The notes under the pieces are model-generated. The model was given only the letters and a program-made list of their open reading frames with translations, made no database searches and was not told where the DNA came from. Positions 17,363 to 27,485 of a stretch of DNA of 64,000 nt are shown here, piece after piece. The translations under genes were made by a program, and so were the position numbers. The DNA comes from Mogibacterium timidum ATCC 33093 (GTDB lineage: Bacteria; Bacillota; Clostridia; Peptostreptococcales; Anaerovoracaceae): NCBI RefSeq assembly GCF_000525775.1, contig NZ_JALU01000016.1, forward strand, positions 124,001-188,000, given 5' to 3'. Position 1 is the stretch's first letter; each line of letters opens with the position of its first letter.

Positions 17363-17445
17363 TTGTAACAAGTGATTGTTCGTTAAATCCTCAAATCCAT
17401 GACAGATTTAACGAATTTGATATTTATGTAGAAGGAGGTCAATAA

Positions 17446-17925
17446 ATAGAAAAGAAAATTTTAGTGGCATGCTTTTCAGCGAGCGGTGTGACAAAGCGTA
17501 TCGGTGAGGAGCTTGCCGGCATTACAGGAGCGGATTTCTTTGAGATTGTACCCGAGGAGATATACACAGCGGACGATCTGAATTGGACCAACAGACAGAG
17601 CCGCAGTTCACTGGAAATAAAGGATCCGAACTCAAGGCCGAGAATTGCAGCTAAAGTTGCGGATATGACTTCCTACGATGCTGTAATCATAGGCTTTCCG
17701 ATATGGTGGGGTGTGGCTCCACGTATTATTGAGACTTTTCTTGAAAGCTATGACTTTGGCGGAAAGGTCATCGCTCCGTTCTGCACATCAGGCGGCAGCG
17801 GTGTGGGAAGAAGCGACACGGAGCTTCATAAAAATGTCGGTGGCGAGGTGAAGTGGTTGTAAGGAAAGCTGTTGAATCATCCGAACGAAACAGAAATCAA
17901 AGGCTGGCTTGAGGATATACTGTAA
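17446..17925 (+). pseudogene. Flavodoxin gene with lost start codon and internal stop
   Basis: The frame encodes a flavodoxin-like protein of about 160 residues: FMN phosphate loop FSASGVTKR near the N-terminus, then VIIGFPIWWGVAPRIIETFLE and FCTSGGSGVG. AAGGAGG is followed at the right place by ATA instead of ATG (17446). An in-frame TAA (17860-17862) interrupts KWL-stop-GKLLN, after which the same frame continues 20 codons to its natural end at 17925. A GTG at 17464 could start a protein lacking the first strand. Both lesions are transitions compatible with C-to-T or G-to-A change. Probably inactive. Confidence 0.8.
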
Positions 17926-17948
17926 GTGATTATGAGGAGAACGCCTGT

Positions 17949-19076
17949 ATGAATGTAAAGGAAAAGAGAGTTGAACTGATTGAACTGTTTTACGATCTAA
18001 TCTATGTCTATGCTATTTCAAGATTGACACTTTTAATCGAAGAGCCGGTGAGAGGTATCATTCCGATGGCCGGATTCCTTCGGTATATTATTATCTGCTT
18101 TGTAATTCTGTAGGCGTGGCTTTACCTGACGAACTATGTAAACCGTTACGGTAGATGGAAGTGGTATGAATATGCCTTGACAGCGGTCAATATGACTGCC
18201 ACAGTCTATATGACCAATACAATTTCGGCACAGTGGAACGAAATGTCACTTACCTTTAACTTAGCTATGCTGGTGATGCTGCTGTGTGTGGCGGCGCTGT
18301 ATTATATCCAAACAAGGTTGAAGCGACAGGATATTGGAGCGGCGAAAAACTCGCTGATCATTCTCGCTTTAGATTGTCTGCTATATTTTGCTGCGTTCCT
18401 GGCATCTTGCTTTAGTGCGGATCGGGCGGTCATTTGGTTGGACACGATTGCAGTACTTGTTGGTGCTTTCCTGCCTTTTTTCATCCGTGGTAAATTCAAT
18501 ATCAGTATCATCAGCTTTCCTCACCTGGTGGAACGCTTTGAACTTATTACCATAATCACCTTTGGCGAGGGAGTAGTAGGGATGACGGATTTCTTTGATG
18601 CAAAAATTTTTTCTCTGCGCCCGATTCTCGTTTTTGCCGTGATTCTTGTGCTGTTTGGCTGTTATGTGACGCAGATCCATTATCTTTGCAATCATCATAG
18701 GACGGACAGAGCATTACGGCTGATGTTTAGTCATTACTTTATTGTAATCTCTGTCAATCTTATTACGGTCGGGTTCAAATTTTTGGATAACCGAGAGGCG
18801 GGTAGAATGTTTACGATGGTGCTCATGACAGCGGCATTGATACTGTTTTTTGCTTCAGTCTTTGCGAATAGTGTCTATTACCACGACCGTTTTTCGCTTA
18901 CCGTTGTGGATGTCGCCCTGTCTGTCGGATCTCTGGTGACAGGTGCGGCAGCTGCGTATATGTTCAGGAACAGCATCTACGGATTTTTGATCGGAATACT
19001 GGTTGCAGTGTCCGGTAATTTCGGAATGTTGATTTATAAGTATAAGGATGGTGCGGTACATAATGAAGAATTTTGA
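17949..19076 (+). pseudogene. LtrA-family membrane protein gene with internal amber stop
   Basis: The frame encodes a low-temperature-requirement A (LtrA) family protein of about 375 residues, with the N-terminal ELIELFYDLIYVYAISRL signature and about ten hydrophobic segments. A TAG at 18111-18113 splits VIL-stop-AWLYLTNY; in relatives a Gln or Trp is expected, so CAG to TAG is the simplest explanation. The remaining frame from 18177 on is intact and overlaps the amidohydrolase start. The family's biochemical role is unclear. Together with the broken flavodoxin gene it shows decay of this operon. Confidence 0.8.
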
Positions 19077-20019
19077 TGATATCCGATGCACTGATTTTCA
19101 CACGCATCCAGTGACAGATGTTTTTCGGACGGCAATTTCGGAGCTGGGTATTGACCCTGTCGAGGAGGACGGTTTCCCGCTTCCGGCGTGGAGTGTGGAA
19201 GAACATATTGATTTTATGGAGAAAGCGGGTATCGATTATGCCGTTCTCTCTGCGCCTGTGCCGCATATTTATAACGGTGATAATGATAAGGCCAGGATGG
19301 CGGCAAGAAAGATCAATGAAGATATTGCTGATTTAGTCAGAAACAATGCAGATAAATTTTGCTTTGTCGGCATTGCACCGCTGCCTGATGTAAGCGGGGC
19401 AATAGAGGAAACCTCCTACGCGATGGATGAGCTTGGTGCTGTCGGTATGAAGACGGCTACGAATATGGGCGGTGTTTATCTCGGAGACAAGCTGTTTGAT
19501 CCGCTGATGGATGAATGGAACCGGCGAGGCTCGCTTGTAATCATACATCCGTGCAGAGCGAGATTGAGACCGGAAAACGTTATTACGGGAAAAGTAGCGG
19601 CAATCTATGAATATCCGGCAGACACCACAAGAGCTGTGTTAAATATGATTGCAAACCGTACCATGACGCGGTTTCCGAACATCAGGTGGCTTGTACCGCA
19701 CTGTGGTGCATTCTTGCCTTATATGCTATCACGGTTTATCGGTGTTTCCGGTATCCTTTCTTCAATGGGGATGATGGAAACAGTTGATGTTAAGTCGGAA
19801 TTTGAAAAATTGTATTTTGATATTGCCGGTGATCCGGAACCGGAGCAGCTGGCGATGCTCAGAATGGCAGCAGATGACAGTCATATCGTGTACGGTACTG
19901 ACTATCCTCATTCTCCCGCAGGTGTAATAATTACAAAGAAAGCTCACTTGGATAAAAATCACGATTATGACAGAATCCGAGAGCAGATATATAAGACAAA
20001 TGCGGCAACGTTATTATAG
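19063..20019 (+). CDS. Amidohydrolase family protein (ACMSD-like, Amidohydro_2)
   Basis: About 318 residues with a metal-dependent TIM-barrel hydrolase pattern: DFHTHP near the N-terminus (metal ligands), IIHP in the middle, VPHCGAFLPYM, and YGTDYPHS with the catalytic Asp at the end. These match the 2-amino-3-carboxymuconate semialdehyde decarboxylase / 2-pyrone-dicarboxylate hydrolase group, which decarboxylates or hydrolyses small acids. The substrate is unknown. The ATG at 19063 is preferred; another at 19048 is in frame, and both overlap the end of the LtrA frame, so translation was probably coupled. Confidence 0.87.
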   Translation: MKNFDDIRCTDFHTHPVTDVFRTAISELGIDPVEEDGFPLPAWSVEEHIDFMEKAGIDYAVLSAPVPHIYNGDNDKARMAARKINEDIADLVRNNADKFCFVGIAPLPDVSGAIEETSYAMDELGAVGMKTATNMGGVYLGDKLFDPLMDEWNRRGSLVIIHPCRARLRPENVITGKVAAIYEYPADTTRAVLNMIANRTMTRFPNIRWLVPHCGAFLPYMLSRFIGVSGILSSMGMMETVDVKSEFEKLYFDIAGDPEPEQLAMLRMAADDSHIVYGTDYPHSPAGVIITKKAHLDKNHDYDRIREQIYKTNAATLL

Positions 20020-20036
20020 TAAACGGAGGTGTAAAG

Positions 20037-20369
20037 ATGGAAATCACTATGAATTTGTACTATAGTGGAGTGGGTGGAAGGGCACGAATGTTCGTGGAAG
20101 AAATGGAAAGCTCCGGGGTTGCAGATGCAATCAGAAATGAGGACGGGAACCTGAGATATGAGTATTTTCTATCGTTGGACGATCCTGAAACCGTCCTGCT
20201 CATCGATAGCTGGAGAGATCAGACGACCTTGGATGCTCATCACGGATCTGAGATGATGGAACAGATATCAGCTCTGCGCGAAAAATATGACCTTCATATG
20301 CGCGCGGAACGATATGTAAATGACGAAAGCGGTATGCCCGATAAGGATAACAGCTTTATTAGAAAATAG
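20037..20369 (+). CDS. ABM-domain protein (putative quinol monooxygenase)
   Basis: A 110-residue dimeric alpha/beta-barrel protein of the antibiotic biosynthesis monooxygenase fold (LRYEYFLSLDDPETVLLIDSWRDQTTLDAHHGSEMM is typical, with the W and the HH pair). Members oxidise quinols or polyketides without cofactors or act on reactive carbonyls. GGAGGTG precedes the start, 17 nt after the amidohydrolase. It lies between an amidohydrolase and an aldo-keto reductase in the TetR operon, which fits detoxification of quinone-like compounds. Confidence 0.85.
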   Translation: MEITMNLYYSGVGGRARMFVEEMESSGVADAIRNEDGNLRYEYFLSLDDPETVLLIDSWRDQTTLDAHHGSEMMEQISALREKYDLHMRAERYVNDESGMPDKDNSFIRK

Positions 20370-20377
20370 GAGGGAAT

Positions 20378-21241
20378 ATGTATAACGAAACAGTAAAATT
20401 AGTGAATGAAGTTGAGGTGCCAAGATTGGCGCTCGGAACATGGTTGATTGATGATGACAAGGCGGCAGATGCTGTCAGGGCAGCTATAAAGCTTGGTTAC
20501 CGCCACATTGATACAGCGCAGGCATATGGAAATGAAAAAGGTGTTGGCGAAGGAGTGCGTGCGAGTGGGGTAGATAGAAAAGAAATTTTTATCAACTCCA
20601 AGGTAGCTGCTGAACACAAGACATATGAAGAGGCTGCCGCCGGAATAAACAAAACTCTCGCAACGATGGGGCTTGACTATATCGATATGATGATTATCCA
20701 TTCTCCTCAGCCGTGGACTGAGGTCAACCAGTCTGATAATCGCTATATCGAAGGAAACAGAGAAGCATGGAGAGCCCTGGAGGATGCCTATAAGGCCGGC
20801 AGGATTAGAGCTATCGGAGTCTCAAACTTCATAAGAGAAGACATTGACAATCTTTGGGAAGGCTGTGAGATCAAACCCATGGTAAATCAGGTGCTTTGCC
20901 ATATCTCCAACACTCCCCTGGACCTTATTGAATATTGCCAGTCGAAGGGTATCATAATGGAGGCCTATTCTCCGGTAGCCCATGGAGAAGCTATGAAGAA
21001 TGAAAAGATTGCAGAGATGGCTGATAAATACGGTGTAAGCATTCCACAGCTGTGCATTCGTTACGATATTCAGCTGGGCATGGTTGTGCTTCCTAAAACT
21101 GCAAATCCTGAGCATATGAAAACAAATGCGGATGTGGATTTTGTTATTTCCGATGAGGATATGGAACTCCTCAAGAATGTAGAGAAGATTGAAAGTTATG
21201 GCGAACACGGATTTTCCCCTGTATTCGGAGGAAGACTATAA
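20378..21241 (+). CDS. Aldo/keto reductase
   Basis: A 287-residue NADPH-dependent TIM-barrel reductase. The catalytic tetrad is visible: Asp45, Tyr50, Lys75 and His108 (HIDTAQAYGNE, INSKV, IIHSP). The C-terminal cofactor site has VVLPKTANPEHMKTN, where many homologues have IPKS. It reduces aldehydes or ketones to alcohols. AGGAGGG precedes the start 9 nt after the ABM gene. Last gene of the TetR-controlled operon, which ends at the hairpin near 21400. Confidence 0.93.
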   Translation: MYNETVKLVNEVEVPRLALGTWLIDDDKAADAVRAAIKLGYRHIDTAQAYGNEKGVGEGVRASGVDRKEIFINSKVAAEHKTYEEAAAGINKTLATMGLDYIDMMIIHSPQPWTEVNQSDNRYIEGNREAWRALEDAYKAGRIRAIGVSNFIREDIDNLWEGCEIKPMVNQVLCHISNTPLDLIEYCQSKGIIMEAYSPVAHGEAMKNEKIAEMADKYGVSIPQLCIRYDIQLGMVVLPKTANPEHMKTNADVDFVISDEDMELLKNVEKIESYGEHGFSPVFGGRL

Positions 21242-21375
21242 TAGATACGTAAAACAACGGCAGTTCTGCAAAGCTGCATTAAATGAATTCCGGCACATAA
21301 CAATCACATAACAATATACTATCCTGAAACAGCTCTGATATCTGTTATGCCAAGGTGGAGCTGTTGTTTGCAAAC

Positions 21376-21428
21376 AAAAAGAGCCTATTTTGTGCACCCG
21401 ATACACTTGATAGGCTTTTATTTTTTAT
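21376..21428 (+). terminator. Rho-independent terminator of the TetR operon
   Basis: AGCCTAT (21382-21388) pairs with ATAGGCT (21410-21416), with GTG/CAC pairing inside the loop, followed by a long T-run. Confidence 0.8.
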
Positions 21429-21810
21429 AACCGGTAATTCACACTATAAAATAGTCCTATAATACATTGACATGATGATTGTCATTTCTACATCCTGACC
21501 TGTAATTCCGCCGATAGGTATAATATCATCAATTGTATGTATTAAGATTTATATGCAGAATGACGAATATTTCGTACTTTTGTGATGAATTATCGTGTGT
21601 CGATATGAATTGACTTGAAAAAGCTTTCATTTATGTTATTCTATAAAAGTATAATTGTGCATTATGAGTTGTTTAATGAGTGTTGTCATTCTCCGAGCTC
21701 CGGTTACTGATTTTTTATCGATTATAGCATCGGGACTTGACGTGGTGCGAGAAATTTCGTGTCAGCTCAACGACTTATAGCAGTATAACTTTATAAGGAG
21801 GAATGAACAT
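21429..21810 (+). other. Leader region of the large surface protein gene
   Basis: This 382-nt AT-rich stretch has no gene. A weak promoter (TTGACT near 21610, TGTTAT 18 nt later) is possible. Around 21738-21766 the pieces TGAC and GTCA flank a GAAATTTC palindrome, giving a weak hairpin in the leader. AAGGAGG precedes the ATG at 21811. Confidence 0.4.
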
Positions 21811-24800
21811 ATGACAAAGAAGTACGGGAGGCAGCTGCTGACAATCTTCTTAGCGATGATTATCGTCACAGGCACGTTGCTGCCTCAGTCGTTGTCGACT
21901 GTAAATGCAGATTCCGTCGGAAAGATTTGGATAGGAACAAACGAGACTACAACATATCCGACAATTAACGCCGCTGTGAATGCCGCTTCTGAAGGTGACG
22001 TTATTCACATAAGCGGAACCTTTGACAACGGTGCCGCCGCTGTTAAGAATTCCACAGTCAATAAGCCTGTTACACTTGATATTGCAGGGAATACTACGAT
22101 AACGGGAGACGGCAGTGCTAACGGAATAACACTTTCAAACAAAGCAAAGCTTCAGGCGGGCGGCAACATCCTTAGGATGAGCAAGTTTAAGACTGCACTG
22201 ACAGTTCAGGCCGGTTCATCTGTAAATGACGGCATATATAATCTTGATGGAAACGAAATAGGGTTTTCGCTTGATAAATACGCAAAGCTCGAGGGGACTG
22301 CAAGAGACAAGCTCAAAGTATCCGCTATGGAAAGCACCGGCAAGGGTTTTTCTTATACGACAGACTCAAGGTTTATCAGGTGCAATGTTACTGTTCAGGC
22401 TAAGAATGAATTGAGCGAGCAGTACGCAGGTCTTTATATGACGGACTCTTCTTTGACGACCAGAGGTGTGTGGTACTATTTTGACCCGGCCGGAGGTAAT
22501 GGCGGAGTTCATCTGGATCATTCGGATTTCTACGTATATAAGGCAAAGGGATCCAGCAACTATAGGCAGTGCTTTTCATTACTCGGAGGTGAATCCGAGC
22601 TGAAGAACGGATCGACGATGACCGGTGACGGTTCGCGAATTACCGTATCGGCAAAGCTTACCGTTAATGACTCAAAGGTTGTAATCAAGAACAGCTCTGA
22701 TGGCGGATTGAATATCAATTACAAGCCGGGTGAGGTTGTGTTTAACGATTCGACTCTTGAGACGACAAATATGAGATATACACCTTCATATGGAACAGGT
22801 CAGTCTAACGGTCCGTGCTATCTGACATTTACAGGCAGCTCTGTAGTAAATACTGACGCTAAAGATAAGACTGCAGATAACGGCGGTGCCAATCGCGGCA
22901 CCGGCAGTACATATGTGGTTACCGGCGGATCGTTCCTGGTGGCTTATGACAAGACCTATAACTATGATGTTACAACACCTACTAACGGTACTGCTAACGG
23001 GAATGAGTGGCTCTCGCTCTTTACTCTTGCCGATACCTCGGTAAATGTACTGAATCCTATCAATAAGGATGGTAAGACATATGAGTATAAGGTGGCGAAG
23101 GCTTCGCGCGACGGCAAGAAGCACGTGTGGACACCGGCTGCCAAGGTTACATTCTCGCTTAATAACAGTAATGCAAAATTTGATGATAACACTACGGCTC
23201 CAAAGACCGTAGAGACAATTCGCGGATACAAGCCGGACGATGTTACAGGAAACACCGATCCAGGAACACCTAAGGACTCTAAGGGTATTAAATTCCTCGG
23301 TTGGTTCTACAAGGATGCTGCCGGTAAGGAGCATTCATTTGATTGGAACGACAAGGTTTCTGAGAACCGTGACGTATATGCCAAGTGGGATGCAAAGAGC
23401 ATCGTATATCACAACGGAAAGTCCGTTAAGTATCTTGTGAGTGTTGATAACGCGGTCAACGAAGCTGCAGCATTGGGATATGAAGATGTTGTTAAGGCGG
23501 AGCCGAACTTTAAGGTTAACGGCAAGTCATTTAAGTACTGGACGAAGAGTGCAAACGGTCAGGGTCAAAAGTATCAGAAAGGCGACAAATTAAGCTTTGA
23601 TGCCAATACCAAAAATATCGATTTGTATGCGCAATATGACAATGATCAGTACAAAGTATCGTTTTCAGCAAACGGCGGCAGCTTTGCAGATAATTCCGTA
23701 TATAAGACTAATCCGGATGTCTTTGATATTGTGAAGGATGCCAATGGCGGAGAGGTCGCGGTGCTGAAGAAGAAGGCGGAGTATGGTCAGAAGCTTCGTG
23801 AGCTGCTCAACGGATTTGACTATAATAAGCTCAAGCCGGATACCAACGCTAAGAAACCGGGATATCTGATTGCGGATAATACAAACTGGAATGCGGAGCG
23901 CAGCGGCAAGGGAAAGGATCTGCGTTTTGATGATCATTCAGTATGGATTTTCCCTGTGAGCGGCGATAATCCGGAGATTACGGATGATACCACGTATTAC
24001 CTCAAGTGGAAGAAGGATCCGTCCGTGCAGGAGATTAAAGCAGATGAGGAGCTTCCTGCGGATATTTGGGGAAATTCTGCCGATAGAAGTGCAAAGCCCG
24101 AAGTCGTTCACGAGGGTGACAAGCTTAATCTTACAGGTGCGGTGGATATTTCTTCGATTCGCGGCAAGATGAAGGCTATAGAGGGCATGTTCCCTGATGC
24201 AGCCGCTCATCCTGAATCTCTCAAGCTGACTGATCCGCAGTCGACATTCACGGCTACCTTGACAGTGCCTGAGGGTATAAAGCTTCCCGACAATCCTGAG
24301 ATTGAGGCTAAGGGGCTCGGAGATGCATTTGAACTGGGTGATACTTCGGTAAACGGTAACACGATCAAAGTGCAATTCCGTCTCAAAGCAGGTATAACCG
24401 ATTATAAGAGGCTTCAGGCGGCAATCGATTCCGTCGGAGTTGACTCACCATTGGCGAACGGTAATACCATATCGCTGACAGTCAAGGGACTGAGCCTGGA
24501 TGGGAACAAGGCGGCAGACGGACAAAAGCTCGCTGTCAAGGGTGTAGTAAACGGGGATTTCTCCGCAGTTGCGACATCCGCGGCAGGCACAAGCAAGCTG
24601 TTCAACTTCACATGGAAGGGTGTACAGGCGCCTTTCGGTAAGGATGATCAGCTTACCGCTGCAGACAAGACAATTCAATATACATTTATTGCATCCAAGC
24701 CTAAGCTGATGACACTGACAGGGGATATACTGACCAGTAAAAACGGAAGCGCCAAGGATACTGAGAATGACAAGCTGTATAGAGTAGAGTCGGGAGATTC

Positions 24801-26157
24801 CGTAACGTATACCGGCAGACTTAATGTGGAGCCTATCAAGCATCACATAGAAGAATTGAAAAACGGATATCAGGGAGATGCAAATACGATTGCAACCGAA
24901 GATGTGAAGAGTACCTTTACTGCCACTCTGACTATGCCGGAGGGACTTGATATACCGAACAATCCTGTGGCTAAACTTACGGATAATGATCTATTCAAAA
25001 TCACTGAGGTTAAGAAGAATGGACGCAAGATCGTTGTAACTATGAAGCTCAAGAAGAGCTATGATAAATTTATCGATCTTTATAACGATGTCAAATCTGT
25101 GCCGGCTGAGCTGGATGTGGATATACCGGGAATTGTGGTTAAGGACGGCATGCCAAACGGTACCCTTATGACAGTCAAGGGAACGGCTGAAGGTTCATTT
25201 ACAGGAACAGCTGTCAGTGCAAGCGGGACAGTGAAGCCTTATAATTTTGCTTGGAATGCTGAGCAGAGTGAAGCGGGCAGAGACTTCCTTCTCAAGAACG
25301 AGCCTGCAAATAAGACTATTCAGCACACCTCTCAGCTGATGAATCCTATACTTATTCAGAAGGATGATAAGCTTGACGGAGATCTTCTCATAGGTGAGGA
25401 TACAGAGCATACGGCAATACATGGTGTTAAGGCCGGCGAAGCTTTGACATACACAGGAAGACTAAATATCAGTCCGATCAAGAAGCAGATTAGTGATCTC
25501 AAGGATAGCTATGGCGGTAATGCAAACACCATCATTACTAAAGATATCAAGAGCACGTTTACTGCAGAATTGACCGTACCTAACGATCTTAATCTTGCAG
25601 ACAATCCGGCGGCAACACTTTCCGATAACGGACTGTTTACAGTAAAGAAAGTCGAGAAGGTGGGGAATAAGGTTATAGTTACTATGACCTTGAAGAAGGA
25701 TTATAATCGATTCATCGATCTGTATAATGATGTGACAGCGGTTCCTGACAGGCTGGATCTTGATCTCACAGGCGTCTCTGTAAAGAAGGATGCTGTTGCG
25801 GGTGCGAGGTATACTGTTGAAGGTGTTGTTAAAGGAGTCTTCTCTGGAAAAGCAACTACCGAAGCCGGAAATTCACAGATTTACGATTTTAAGTGGACGG
25901 CTGTGCAGACCGATGCCGGCAGGGATTTCACGCAGCCTGCTTCGGAGCCGGATGCGATTCGCTATACCGTAGAGGTGGAGAAGAAACCGACTGTTGAGCC
26001 GGGCGATAATCCCGGCGGCAATAAGCCGAAGCCTATAACTAAGGTTAAAAGGCCTAAGACAGGTGATGAGAGTAATGTTAAAGTGATGGTCGCATTACTC
26101 TTGGCAGCAGTGGTTGCAATTGCTGTGATTGTGGTGTACAGACGCAAACACAAATAA
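21811..26157 (+). CDS. Large sortase-anchored surface protein with InlB-type and novel repeats
   Basis: A 1448-residue protein. Order: signal peptide (1-34, ending VNADS); a right-handed beta-helix-like region (about 35-440; YPTINAAVNAASEGDVIHISG opening); three Listeria-Bacteroides (InlB B) type repeats (about 445-735; FLGWFYKD...VYAKW, FKYWTKS...LYAQY, and a third ending YYLKW); then three copies of a roughly 190-residue module (about 761-960, 986-1177, 1199-1391); a Pro-rich linker; RPKTGDE, a hydrophobic helix and YRRKHK. It would be covalently bound to the wall and project a long stalk. The module also occurs once in the truncated protein at 11471. Ligand unknown. Confidence 0.92.
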   Translation: MTKKYGRQLLTIFLAMIIVTGTLLPQSLSTVNADSVGKIWIGTNETTTYPTINAAVNAASEGDVIHISGTFDNGAAAVKNSTVNKPVTLDIAGNTTITGDGSANGITLSNKAKLQAGGNILRMSKFKTALTVQAGSSVNDGIYNLDGNEIGFSLDKYAKLEGTARDKLKVSAMESTGKGFSYTTDSRFIRCNVTVQAKNELSEQYAGLYMTDSSLTTRGVWYYFDPAGGNGGVHLDHSDFYVYKAKGSSNYRQCFSLLGGESELKNGSTMTGDGSRITVSAKLTVNDSKVVIKNSSDGGLNINYKPGEVVFNDSTLETTNMRYTPSYGTGQSNGPCYLTFTGSSVVNTDAKDKTADNGGANRGTGSTYVVTGGSFLVAYDKTYNYDVTTPTNGTANGNEWLSLFTLADTSVNVLNPINKDGKTYEYKVAKASRDGKKHVWTPAAKVTFSLNNSNAKFDDNTTAPKTVETIRGYKPDDVTGNTDPGTPKDSKGIKFLGWFYKDAAGKEHSFDWNDKVSENRDVYAKWDAKSIVYHNGKSVKYLVSVDNAVNEAAALGYEDVVKAEPNFKVNGKSFKYWTKSANGQGQKYQKGDKLSFDANTKNIDLYAQYDNDQYKVSFSANGGSFADNSVYKTNPDVFDIVKDANGGEVAVLKKKAEYGQKLRELLNGFDYNKLKPDTNAKKPGYLIADNTNWNAERSGKGKDLRFDDHSVWIFPVSGDNPEITDDTTYYLKWKKDPSVQEIKADEELPADIWGNSADRSAKPEVVHEGDKLNLTGAVDISSIRGKMKAIEGMFPDAAAHPESLKLTDPQSTFTATLTVPEGIKLPDNPEIEAKGLGDAFELGDTSVNGNTIKVQFRLKAGITDYKRLQAAIDSVGVDSPLANGNTISLTVKGLSLDGNKAADGQKLAVKGVVNGDFSAVATSAAGTSKLFNFTWKGVQAPFGKDDQLTAADKTIQYTFIASKPKLMTLTGDILTSKNGSAKDTENDKLYRVESGDSVTYTGRLNVEPIKHHIEELKNGYQGDANTIATEDVKSTFTATLTMPEGLDIPNNPVAKLTDNDLFKITEVKKNGRKIVVTMKLKKSYDKFIDLYNDVKSVPAELDVDIPGIVVKDGMPNGTLMTVKGTAEGSFTGTAVSASGTVKPYNFAWNAEQSEAGRDFLLKNEPANKTIQHTSQLMNPILIQKDDKLDGDLLIGEDTEHTAIHGVKAGEALTYTGRLNISPIKKQISDLKDSYGGNANTIITKDIKSTFTAELTVPNDLNLADNPAATLSDNGLFTVKKVEKVGNKVIVTMTLKKDYNRFIDLYNDVTAVPDRLDLDLTGVSVKKDAVAGARYTVEGVVKGVFSGKATTEAGNSQIYDFKWTAVQTDAGRDFTQPASEPDAIRYTVEVEKKPTVEPGDNPGGNKPKPITKVKRPKTGDESNVKVMVALLLAAVVAIAVIVVYRRKHK
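24091..25983 (+). repeat. Three coding repeats of a ~190-residue surface module
   Basis: Units at about 24091-24690, 24766-25340 and 25405-25983. Shared landmarks: an LTG or YTG opening; STFTATLTVPEG-like; LPDNPxA; a GxxIxVTMxLKK strand; FIDLYNDVxxVPxxLD; VKGxxxGxF; then AxQxxAGRDF (degenerate in unit 1) and IQYT. Units 2 and 3 are closest. DNA identity is only moderate, so the duplication is old and now under protein-level constraint. Confidence 0.8.
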
Positions 26158-26177
26158 CGAATAGAATTAAAGTATGA

Positions 26178-26207
26178 AGTCGGCGGCATATGCTGTCGGC
26201 TTTTTTT
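26178..26207 (+). terminator. Rho-independent terminator
   Basis: An 11-bp stem with three G-T pairs (AGTCGGCGGCA/TGCTGTCGGCT) and a 2-nt loop, then T7. The rest of 26208-26496 is AT-rich with no gene and must hold the promoter of the LysR gene. Confidence 0.8.
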
Positions 26208-26496
26208 CTGTGGTGAGTTTTATGGTTGGATAGCTGTCATAAAATGTGAAATTTTTTAGACATATTACAAATAGTGACTATTTCGGAATTACGCAATGCC
26301 GATGTATTCGCATTTTGCGAATGCAGATAAGGAAAAAGCTAATCGACAAAATTTACGCTATCAAGTAGACTAATCTTACATATATTTATATTTAAGATTA
26401 GAAGCAGCGCATTAGTATAAATCAGTATATTAGCTTGCAGAACCAACGTCAGAAGCTTGACAAATGCGTATCGTACAGATAAAAAAGGTGTAAAAA

Positions 26497-27375
26497 ATGA
26501 ATTTGACACAGATAAAATATTTTCAGGCAGTCTGTGAATATGGAACTATTGCAGAAGCCTCAAAAAGGATCCATATTTCGCCTTCAACCATATCGGCGAC
26601 AATCAAGCTGTTGGAGGAAGAGTATGGGTTGATACTGTTTCGGAGGACCAGAGGCGGTATGGAGCAAACGAATGCAGGACGAAGACTGTGCGAGCTGTCA
26701 AAGGGACTGATGAAGAGCATTGACCGCATCGACATGATAATGAAAGATGAAAGTGGTGGAAGCAGATGCCTGAGGATAGGGATCCCCCCTATGGTCAGTA
26801 TTATTATCCTCCCGAACATCTTGTCGCAGTTTGGTAAAGAACATCCGGACGTTCATTTGCAGGTGGATACGAACGGAAGAGAAGAGGTCTTCAGGAAGCT
26901 TTCTGATGGGGATCTGGATGTTGCGATTCTGCCTGTAAATGGAGAGCTGGAATCTGTGTATCACCGGAAAAGAATCGGTTCCGTAGAGATATGTGCAATA
27001 GTAGCCGAGGATTCTATTTCTGAGATAAAAGCCTTTGATGTTGAACATCTGTCGAAACAGAAGCTGGTATTGTTTAAGGATGATTTTTTGCATAAAGAGC
27101 TGTTACTTGAACGGTTTGAAAAGGCGCGAAGAAAGCCTGATATTCTAATGCAGACATCACAGCTGTCGACAATTCTTCGTCTGGTTCAGGCCGGAGAAGG
27201 TACAGGCTTCGTGGTTCGTGAAATCGTAGAAAACTGGATGCCTGTAAAGACCGTTCCTCTGGAACCGGCGATGAGTTTGGATATTTGCATGATCTGGCGG
27301 GATGATGATTTTATGTTTCAGACAATGCAGGATTTTATCCTGATGATGGAGAAAATGTCTTTCAGAGAATTTTAG
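26497..27375 (+). CDS. LysR-family transcriptional regulator next to gadCB
   Basis: A 292-residue LysR regulator: N-terminal winged helix (residues 1-60; YFQAVCEYGTIAEASKRIHISPSTISATIKLLE) and a periplasmic-binding-like effector domain (about 90-290). It lies 110 nt upstream of and in the same direction as gadC, an arrangement that suggests it activates the gadCB pair in response to acid or glutamate. Most known gad activators in lactococci belong to another family, so the link is positional only. AAGGTG precedes the start. Confidence 0.9.
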   Translation: MNLTQIKYFQAVCEYGTIAEASKRIHISPSTISATIKLLEEEYGLILFRRTRGGMEQTNAGRRLCELSKGLMKSIDRIDMIMKDESGGSRCLRIGIPPMVSIIILPNILSQFGKEHPDVHLQVDTNGREEVFRKLSDGDLDVAILPVNGELESVYHRKRIGSVEICAIVAEDSISEIKAFDVEHLSKQKLVLFKDDFLHKELLLERFEKARRKPDILMQTSQLSTILRLVQAGEGTGFVVREIVENWMPVKTVPLEPAMSLDICMIWRDDDFMFQTMQDFILMMEKMSFREF

Positions 27376-27485
27376 AAGATCGGGAGGATACAATAATTAA
27401 CCGTTGAACCGGAGTTTCTATATCTGAAGGGTACGAATTGATATACTTATTGATTACTATACAAATAACGAAGGGAGCTGCATTT

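Noticed and set aside
17949-19076. Read-through of TAG as pyrrolysine in the LtrA gene
   Set aside because: The neighbouring flavodoxin gene carries a TAA and a lost start codon, so simple decay explains both; no pyrrolysine genes are visible.
23938-24375. Long minus-strand frames opposite the repeat surface gene
   Set aside because: They mirror the plus-strand coding repeats and have no start signals.
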